Below are positions 58,793 to 64,000 of a stretch of 64,000 nucleotides of DNA, in pieces. The notes under the pieces were generated by a model, which was given only the letters and a program-made list of their open reading frames with translations, had not been told where the DNA came from and made no database searches. The position numbers were made by a program, and so were the translations under genes. The first letter of the stretch is position 1, and each line of letters starts with the position of its first letter. Origin of the DNA: JAWLFY01 sp041685355 (GTDB lineage: Bacteria; Planctomycetota; Planctomycetia; Pirellulales; Pirellulaceae); NCBI GenBank assembly GCA_041685355.1, contig JAWLFY010000004.1:1-64000 (forward strand), read 5' to 3'.

Positions 58793-59455
58793 TCAATCGA
58801 CCGGCCAATCGGGGTCGGCGATCTGGCGGGTCAGCTCCGACAACCGCGACTGGGTCCCCAGCAACCGTTGCCATGCGGAAAATTTCAGCGTCACCGTCTG
58901 CTTCTCCTCGTCGGTCTGTGCGGTCTCGATCAACCGGTGAAGTCTGGATTGAAGATAATCGAGAATCTCACACAGCTGTGCCTTCTGGCCAGGGGTCAGG
59001 TTGTCGGGGATCGACGGCAACTCCTGGACCTGCAGCACTTCCGCCGGATGTGGCGAGTTCGGCCCGCAGAGTTCGACCGCGATCGAGCTGTCCGAAGAAT
59101 TGATCTCGCGGTTGAGTGTCGGGTTGTCCCCACCCATCGCGGCGATCCGCGCCGCGATCTGTTCCTCGGAACCGATCAACAACAGGCTCCGACCGACCGC
59201 GACCAGATCCCCGTGACGGAGGATCTTGAGTTGACACTCGGCGCCGTTCACCTTCGTCCCGTTGGTGCTGTCGAGATCGGTCAGCACCATCCGGTCGTTG
59301 TCACGTTGGATCTTGAAGTGGCAACGGCTGACCCGCTCGTCGTTCAGCTGGATGTCGTTTCCCTCTTCACGACCGACGGTCAGCGGTGGGGTGAGATCGT
59401 CAAAGACTTTTCCGCGGTCGGCTCCATGAAGAATCTTGATCGTGACACCCGTCAT
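58793..59455 (-). CDS. FHA-domain protein
   Basis: 220-aa protein with an N-terminal forkhead-associated domain (about 20-85): the GR pair in LTVGREEGND, SRCHFKI, and DLDSTNGTKVNG are all intact, so phosphothreonine binding is plausible. The C-terminal 120 residues are helical (LTPGQKAQLCEILDYLQSRLHRLIETAQ) and have no recognised family. The ATG at 59455 has GGGAG upstream; the frame is open to 59626 without support. It opens the six-gene minus-strand cluster and may link it to Ser/Thr-kinase signalling, though no kinase is present here. Confidence 0.88.
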   Translation of the reverse strand: MTGVTIKILHGADRGKVFDDLTPPLTVGREEGNDIQLNDERVSRCHFKIQRDNDRMVLTDLDSTNGTKVNGAECQLKILRHGDLVAVGRSLLLIGSEEQIAARIAAMGGDNPTLNREINSSDSSIAVELCGPNSPHPAEVLQVQELPSIPDNLTPGQKAQLCEILDYLQSRLHRLIETAQTDEEKQTVTLKFSAWQRLLGTQSRLSELTRQIADPDWPVD

Positions 59456-59633
59456 GGGGCACTCCCGAAGAGGTGGGTCGCTGAGGAGGTGGCGGCGCAC
59501 CCGAACCTGGTCGGGTGTCTTCCGTGCGAATTGTATCGCGGGGGCGATCGAAGTCGTGTCTCCGGACCGGTCAGTAAGTCGGGGCCGTCGGTCGTGGCAG
59601 ATCGGTGCGGCTCGTCCGTTCCCCATTCTGTTC

Positions 59634-60872
59634 CTACACGACCTCTACGATCAAGCATTTTAGGTAGTCGCTCTCGGGACACGACACCGCCACCGGGTGG
59701 TCTGGCGATGGCCCTCGGTTCTCGAGTACGATCAGGTCGCGTCGACGGCGTCGGCCGACATCGGCCAACAGGTTCAAGAAGTCGCTCCGCGAGACCCGCC
59801 CGGAACAACTGCACGTGACGAGCATCCCGCCCGGAGGGAGCAGCTCGATCGCCAGCGTGTTGAGCCGTGTGTAGGCGCGGATCGCCGCGTCGATCTGCTT
59901 GCGTGAACCGGCGAACCGGGGCGGGTCGAGGACGACCGCGTCGAACCGTTCGCCCGACTCCCCGCGACGTTTGAGCTCGTCGAAACAGTCCGCCTTGACG
60001 AATTCGGTCGCCCCTAGCCCGTTTCGCTCGGCGTTTTCCCGTGCGATCGCCAGCGCCGCCTCGCTCGAATCGACCCCCACGACCGATGCCGCGCCGCGGC
60101 TCGCGGCGACCAACCCGAACCCGCCGGTATAGCAACAAACGTCGAGCACCCGCCTTCCCCGAAGGTAGCCCGCGGCGGCGACGTGGTTGAACCGCTGGTC
60201 GAGATACCCTCCCGTCTTCTGCCCGGCGTCCAAGTCGACATGGAGTGTCAGCCCGTTTTGGCGATACTCGATCGGACCCGTCGGCGGCGTCCCGCGCGAC
60301 CAACCGGACTCCGCCTCGGCCCCCTCCAAACGCGCCGTCTTCTCGTCGATCCGGCTGAAGATCCGCTCGCACCCCGGGAGCCCCGCCAAGTGGTCAAGGA
60401 TCGCATCTTTCCAGCGATAAAGTCCGCCGGCGGTGAACTGGACACTCAGGCAATCCGCGTAACGGTCGACGATCAGTCCGCTCAGCAAATCCGACTCGCT
60501 GAACACCAGCCGCTCCGCTCCGCGAGCGATTTCCCCGTTGGCCCCATCAGCGAGGCCGTCCCCCGCCACCCCGGCGATCGGGTGATGTCGCCGACGGACC
60601 GCCGCGTCGATCCGCTCCCGCCACAAACCTTCCCCCAATTCGACCCGTGAGTCGAACGAGTAAAGCCGCACCCGAAGGCGGCTCGCCGGGTTGACCAAAC
60701 CGCGGGCCACCCAATTGCCGTCGAAATCGAGCAGGTCGACGACTTGGCCCGGCGACAACGATTCCCCCCCGTCGAGCAGCGCGTGGGCATGTACCCACGG
60801 ATGGCGGGCGAGAAACGGGAAGTGCCGTGATGGCTTCAGCCGCAGCGGGACGGGGGTGTCGTGGTCGGTCAA
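59634..60872 (-). CDS. RlmI-like 23S rRNA methyltransferase (PUA + SAM domains)
   Basis: About 412-aa class I methyltransferase. An N-terminal PUA-like domain (HFPFLARHPWVHAHALLD, then SLSPGQVVDLLDFDGNWVARGLVNP) is followed by the LVFSESDLLSGLIVDRY linker and a SAM domain with VLDVCCYTGGFGLVAA, VVGVDSSEAAL and VVLDPPRF. This is the RlmI/YccW architecture, which makes m5C in 23S rRNA. No ATG fits the N-terminus; TTG codons at 60872 or 60881 are the likely starts. The frame runs on into the assembly gap, so the true start is uncertain. It is convergent with nothing and lies 178 bases from FHA on the same strand. Confidence 0.88.
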   Translation of the reverse strand: MTDHDTPVPLRLKPSRHFPFLARHPWVHAHALLDGGESLSPGQVVDLLDFDGNWVARGLVNPASRLRVRLYSFDSRVELGEGLWRERIDAAVRRRHHPIAGVAGDGLADGANGEIARGAERLVFSESDLLSGLIVDRYADCLSVQFTAGGLYRWKDAILDHLAGLPGCERIFSRIDEKTARLEGAEAESGWSRGTPPTGPIEYRQNGLTLHVDLDAGQKTGGYLDQRFNHVAAAGYLRGRRVLDVCCYTGGFGLVAASRGAASVVGVDSSEAALAIARENAERNGLGATEFVKADCFDELKRRGESGERFDAVVLDPPRFAGSRKQIDAAIRAYTRLNTLAIELLPPGGMLVTCSCSGRVSRSDFLNLLADVGRRRRRDLIVLENRGPSPDHPVAVSCPESDYLKCLIVEVV

Positions 60873-60919
60873 GGTCAGCAACGGGATTCGGGGAGACGGA
60901 CGCCCAAGCGGCGATCGAT

Positions 60920-61088
60920 CAACATCGCCGATCGGGCAACATCGCCGATCGGGCNNNNNNNNNNNNNNNNNNNNNNNNNNNNNNNNNNNNNNNNNNNNNN
61001 NNNNNNNNNNNNNNNNNNNNNNNNNNNNNNNNNNNNNNNNNNNNNNNNNNNNNNCAACATCGCCGATCGGGCAACATCGCCGATCGGG
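60920..61088. repeat. 17-bp tandem repeat interrupted by the gap
   Basis: CAACATCGCCGATCGGG occurs twice on each side of the N-run (60920-60953 and 61055-61088), all four copies identical. The unit has a near-palindromic GCCGATCGGG. The true array length is unknown because the gap falls inside it. Confidence 0.9.
60955..61054. other. Assembly gap (100 N)
   Basis: Exactly 100 unknown bases, the conventional length for a gap of unknown size, placed inside a tandem repeat. It probably marks collapsed repeat copies. Confidence 0.98.
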
Positions 61089-61359
61089 CCTCGGGCCGGA
61101 ATCGGGGGTCATCCCGACGGACGGACGCCTCGGCCCGCCTCCGCGGCTGAATGTGACCGGAGTCCCCCGCCGAAAGCGGCCTGCCTCTCGATCCCAGCGG
61201 GGCCGCCTGCTCCGCCGAAAACGCCCGCGAACCGCGGGTCGTCGCGGCGCATCTGAATTGGCACAATGGAAAAACCGGACTGTAGCCGCTCGGTTGCCGG
61301 TCCGATAACTTCTAGAAGGTTTTCACGCCTTCGTTTCGATACTTGGAGAGGTCTGAAGC

Positions 61360-61638
61360 ATGACTCATGTCGTCTGCGAACCCTGCTCGGGATGCAAATA
61401 TACCGATTGCGTCGTCGTCTGCCCCGTCGAATGTTTCTACGAGGGGGATCAGATGCTCTACATCCATCCGGAAGAGTGTATCGACTGTGAGGCGTGCGTC
61501 CCGGAATGTCCCGTCGAGGCGATCTTCCACGAGGACAACGTCCCCGACGAGTGGAAGAGCTACATCGAGCTGAACGCGGAAAAGTCGGAGGAGTGCGAGG
61601 TGATCACGGAGAAAAAGGAACCGCTCGCCGATCAGTGA
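61360..61638 (+). CDS. fdxA: Ferredoxin, FdxA/7Fe-8S type
   Basis: 92-aa ferredoxin with two iron-sulfur cluster motifs. The N-terminal C-x2-C-x2-C-x4-C-x3-CP block (CEPCSGCKYTDCVVVCP) is followed by CIDCEACVPECP. The pattern CKYTDC and the tail around IELNAEKS match Azotobacter-type FdI proteins with one [3Fe-4S] and one [4Fe-4S] cluster; an additional Cys at residue 6 is unusual. It is a small cytoplasmic electron carrier. GGAGAGG lies about 10 bases before the ATG. The stop codon lies in a 17-bp repeat (61630-61676). Confidence 0.93.
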   Translation: MTHVVCEPCSGCKYTDCVVVCPVECFYEGDQMLYIHPEECIDCEACVPECPVEAIFHEDNVPDEWKSYIELNAEKSEECEVITEKKEPLADQ

Positions 61639-61676
61639 GCCGTCCCGATCGGTGAGCCGTCCCCATCGGTGAACCC
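61630..61676. repeat. 17-bp tandem repeat over the ferredoxin stop
   Basis: Units 61630-61646 and 61647-61663 (GATC[A/G]GTGAGCCGTCCC) plus a partial third. The first carries the ferredoxin stop. Their length equals that of the array at the assembly gap, but the sequence differs. Confidence 0.75.
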
Positions 61677-61701
61677 CTTTCCCCCTCACCCTCTCTCGCT
61701 T

Positions 61702-62307
61702 TCACCCGGTCGCCGAGATGAACGTCTTCCAGCACTCGTACCGCGGGTCCTCGATCGACTGAATCAGCATCGGGTTGACCCGCGGCTTGGCGGGTTCGGT
61801 CAGCAGCGTCATCCGCGCCTGGTTCGGCGTCCGTCCCCCTTTGCGGCCGTTGCATCGCAGACAACAACAGACGACGTTTTCCCACGTCGTCGGCCCGCCG
61901 TGTGACCGCGGGACGACGTGATCCAGGCTCAACCGATGCATCGGTTCCCGCTTGCCACAATATTGGCAGCGGTGGTCATCACGGGCGAACAGGTTCTTGC
62001 GGTTGAACCGGACCGCCTGTTGCGGCATCCGGTCGAAACGGCTCAGCCGCACGATTCGCGGGGCGAGGATCTCGAACCCCACCGCCCGGATGTAATCTTC
62101 GCCGGGCTGCTTTTCGGTCGAAGCCAACCGGCTGATCTCGCACCAACTTTCGAAGTCGAAGCTGACGTACTGGGCGTCCGCGTGCCCGATCACTTCGGCG
62201 CACTCGCGGTACAACAGCGTCATCGCCCGCCGGACCGTCACGACGCGGATCGCCATGTAAAACCGGTTCAACACCAGGACATTTGTGTCGAGCACACCTT
62301 GACTCAT
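61702..62307 (-). CDS. HNH endonuclease family protein
   Basis: 201-aa protein with an HNH nuclease motif: CQYCGKREPM (about 114-123), then LSLDHVVPRSHGGPTTWENVVCCCLRCN (about 126-153, broken by a loop), with paired CxxC metal sites. This is the small HNH protein common as a single-copy gene in many bacteria; no methylase or toxin partner is adjacent. The N-terminal half is helical and conserved-looking (NRFYMAIRVVTVRRAMTLLY). Its DNA target is unknown. It is divergent from the DUF456 gene (197 bases). Confidence 0.9.
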   Translation of the reverse strand: MSQGVLDTNVLVLNRFYMAIRVVTVRRAMTLLYRECAEVIGHADAQYVSFDFESWCEISRLASTEKQPGEDYIRAVGFEILAPRIVRLSRFDRMPQQAVRFNRKNLFARDDHRCQYCGKREPMHRLSLDHVVPRSHGGPTTWENVVCCCLRCNGRKGGRTPNQARMTLLTEPAKPRVNPMLIQSIEDPRYECWKTFISATG

Positions 62308-62504
62308 TGCCGTTTCGACCCTTCCGTTGCACCGCGTCTCGAGCGGGAGGAAAACGCTTGGGGACAGCCGTCGGCGCCACGCCCGTCGACGCGGCGCCCT
62401 ATTCGCCCAGCCGGCCTGCCTCTAGCTTAAACGGACTCCGGCTGAGTTCTGAGGGTAACAACCTCGCCGCCGGTTTGTTGGCACCGGGACCAGGTCTTTA
62501 TCGA

Positions 62505-63041
62505 ATGTTCATCACGTTTTTGGCGATCGGCCTCGTCGTGGCCTGCGCGGCGTTTTGGGCGTCGAACCTGGTGATGCTGCCCGGAAATTGGCTCGCCGTC
62601 GCCCTGCTCGCCGTCTACGCCGCGTGGGGACCCGATGGGGGCCGAGCCGAAATCGGGTGGGGCCTCGTCGCCGCCGCGTTCGGCCTCGCCACGGCCGGCG
62701 AGTTGTTCGAGTTCCTGGCCGGGGCCGTCGGGGCCAGCCGGGCCGGGGCGAGCCGCCGGTCGACCCTGTTCGCGTTGATCGGTTCGATGCTCGGCGCGAC
62801 CCTGGGGCTGTTCGTCGGGATCCCCGTCCCGGTGCTCGGTCCGGTGCTCGCCGCGATCCTCTTCGGCGGGCTCGGCGCCTCCGCCGGGGCGATGTTCGGC
62901 GAGTGGTCGCAAGGCCGCGGGGCCCGCGAAAATTGGGCGATCGGCCGAGCCGCGTTCGTGGGGCGGACCTTCGGAACGCTCGGAAAAACCTCGATCGGCG
63001 CCGGCATCGTCCTGGTCGCCCTGTTCGGCGTCCTGCTCTGA
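62505..63041 (+). CDS. DUF456 family membrane protein
   Basis: 178-aa membrane protein of the DUF456 type. Hydrophobic helices span most of it: an N-terminal TFLAIGLVVACAAFWASNL, then LPGNWLAVALLAVYAAWG with the LPGNW family signature (the common form is LPG-x-P), and a Gly-rich GLVAAAFGLATAGELFEFLAGA. Function is unknown. I chose the ATG at 62505 because it opens the first helix; the same frame is open further upstream. Confidence 0.83.
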   Translation: MFITFLAIGLVVACAAFWASNLVMLPGNWLAVALLAVYAAWGPDGGRAEIGWGLVAAAFGLATAGELFEFLAGAVGASRAGASRRSTLFALIGSMLGATLGLFVGIPVPVLGPVLAAILFGGLGASAGAMFGEWSQGRGARENWAIGRAAFVGRTFGTLGKTSIGAGIVLVALFGVLL

Positions 63042-63316
63042 AACGCCCGGTGTTCTGCCCTTGGACGCTCGTCCCCGTACTCAACGAACCGGTACTCGTA
63101 TTCTCCGGCTCGCTCGTTCTCCGGCTCGCTCGATCGCATCCGGGAAACGATGCCAGCGAGCACGAGCACGAGCACGAGCAGGAGTACCGGCGAAACGGCT
63201 GAGTACGAGAGCACGAGGCTGTGACGGAAGCTCGGTTGACCCTGGGGGAGCCGATTCCGTACCGTCCCGCCGCGGATTGGTCCTGACGCGTCCCCCCTCC
63301 CGTTCCCCGAGCCCGA
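63042..63316. repeat. Intergenic region with direct and inverted repeats
   Basis: Two adjacent identical 16-bp units TTCTCCGGCTCGCTCG (63101-63116 and 63117-63132) are followed by GAGCAC hexamers (63158-63187). CCGGTACTC near 63090 and GAGTACCGG near 63183 can pair, enclosing both arrays. The region may be a hairpin terminator plus a repeat tract. No gene is seen. Confidence 0.7.
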
Positions 63317-64000
63317 ATGTCGTACCCGCGTCGCAGTGCCGAGCGTCGGCGGCGGGTGCTGGTGAGCACTCGGCAAGCCGAATTCGACGGATCGTCGGCG
63401 TCAGCGCGACGGTACGCCCAGCGGATGCGGGAGGCGCGACGCCCGACGGCGGCCTACGGGTTCCGCGTCCATCGACGTCTCCGCGGCCGTTGGTTCGCGC
63501 TCGTCCCGGTTTCCCGCGGCGCGTTGACCGCCGTGATCGGGGGGCTGTTGCTGCTGGCGGCCATGTTGGCGGCCGGACACTACGCCGCGGTCAGTCTGCC
63601 AGCCATCGCTTCGAACCCGGACTTGGCGCGGCCGCTCCGGCTCGACCGCCCCGACAGCCTCGGTCGGTGGGTCACCTGTCTGATGACGGCGACGACCGCC
63701 GGCGTTTGCTTGCTGATTTATCAGCTCCGGCGATACCGCACCGACGACTTCGAAGGCCACTACCGGATTTGGCGGCCGGTGTTGTTGGTGATGGCCTTCG
63801 CGAGCCTCAACGAGTTGGCCGGGCTGATCACCTGGTCGGGGGCGGTCGTTGACATGATCGCGGGTCGCCGTGTGGCGATGCGGGGTGAAGATTGGCTCCG
63901 GATCGTGTTCACGATCGGCGGCGCCGTCCTCGCGCTTCGCCTGTTCGCCGAGCTCCGGCGGTGTCGCGGGGCGGTGGCAGCGATGGCGATCGCTTGGGGA
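63317..64000 (+). CDS. Hypothetical membrane protein, cut by the window end
   Basis: Open frame of 228 codons from an ATG at 63317 to the window edge, with no stop. The N-terminal 58 residues are Arg-rich and soluble (MSYPRRSAERRRRVLVSTRQ). Four or more hydrophobic stretches follow, e.g. ALTAVIGGLLLLAAMLAAGHY (about 69-89), WVTCLMTATTAGVCLLIYQL (about 118-137), VLLVMAFASLNELAGLITW (about 155-173) and LRIVFTIGGAVLALRLF (about 193-209). No family is recognised. Codon and GC pattern match neighbouring genes, which supports it as real. Confidence 0.7.
   Translation, partial: MSYPRRSAERRRRVLVSTRQAEFDGSSASARRYAQRMREARRPTAAYGFRVHRRLRGRWFALVPVSRGALTAVIGGLLLLAAMLAAGHYAAVSLPAIASNPDLARPLRLDRPDSLGRWVTCLMTATTAGVCLLIYQLRRYRTDDFEGHYRIWRPVLLVMAFASLNELAGLITWSGAVVDMIAGRRVAMRGEDWLRIVFTIGGAVLALRLFAELRRCRGAVAAMAIAWG

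Larger units (their letters stand above)
60873..61359. other. Intergenic region with repeat array and assembly gap
   Basis: This region lies between the methyltransferase (-) and ferredoxin (+) genes. Besides the gap and 17-bp array, about 270 bases after the array contain no gene. A CTTCTAGAAG palindrome lies near 61309 and a GGAGAGG ribosome site about 10 bases before the ferredoxin ATG. Confidence 0.6.

Noticed and set aside
60920..61088. 17-bp array considered as CRISPR
   Set aside because: Units are directly adjacent without spacers and no cas gene is near.
61702..62307. HNH protein considered as part of a restriction or toxin system
   Set aside because: No methylase, immunity or helicase gene is adjacent; it looks like the common solitary HNH protein.

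Overview
The window is a high-GC (roughly two-thirds G+C by eye) chromosome segment of a planctomycete, most likely from the Pirellulales. This placement rests on family content. Present are Planctomycete cytochrome proteins (PSCyt1/DUF1549/DUF1553 and a DUF1592-type protein), their DUF1501 and DUF1552 partners, three sulfatases, a BBP7-like beta-barrel protein, PEP-CTERM proteins, Gfo/Idh/MocA oxidoreductases with Tat-like signals, a DUF1080 domain and a PGPGW protein. No rRNA, tRNA, CRISPR, transposase or prophage gene was seen. One 100-N assembly gap lies at 60955-61054.

Layout. 0-8 kb (+): a Cys-rich membrane protein, then PSCyt1/DUF1553, DUF1501, DUF2007 and a sulfatase. 8-17 kb: a BBP7-like outer-membrane protein (-), a repeat-bearing membrane protein (+), a TPR lipoprotein (-) and a large secretin (-). 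17-22 kb (+): a BNR/sialidase-like protein and a translationally coupled Mre11/Rad50-like (SbcD/SbcC) pair. 22-30 kb: a mono-haem protein (-), an FAD oxidoreductase, hemB and a methyltransferase (+, overlapping), a PilZ/HD-GYP pair (-) and a MoaB-like protein (+). 30-40 kb (-): error-prone polymerase dnaE2, then a CzcBAC heavy-metal efflux operon preceded by a small His/Cys-rich secreted protein. 40-49 kb: a sulfatase and PGPGW protein (-), a Gfo/Idh/MocA protein (+), a doubled PEP-CTERM protein (-), and a TolC-like lipoprotein with a sugar epimerase (+). 49-59.5 kb (-): six genes in one orientation, in transcription order FHA, MFS transporter, DUF1592 cytochrome, DUF1552, DUF1080-sulfatase fusion and Gfo/Idh/MocA. 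59.6-64 kb: an RlmI-like methyltransferase (-), a 7Fe-8S-type ferredoxin (+), an HNH endonuclease (-), a DUF456 protein (+) and a membrane protein cut by the window end (+).

How the genes may work together. The 49-59.5 kb cluster looks like one catabolic operon for a (possibly sulfated) sugar: uptake by the MFS protein, redox chemistry by Gfo/Idh/MocA, 3-keto-glycoside cleavage and desulfation by the DUF1080-sulfatase, and electron transfer to the cytochrome. This is inference from families and spacing. The 2-8 kb cluster is a smaller parallel case with the other cytochrome type.

The most distinctive observations are: an ORF carrying two complete paralogous PEP-CTERM proteins in frame; the DUF1080-sulfatase fusion; an SbcCD-like pair lacking the zinc-hook CxxC and one canonical metal-ligand His; a 122-bp element with perfect 24-bp inverted repeats; and many in-frame 15-21-bp tandem repeats in unrelated genes, including dnaE2.
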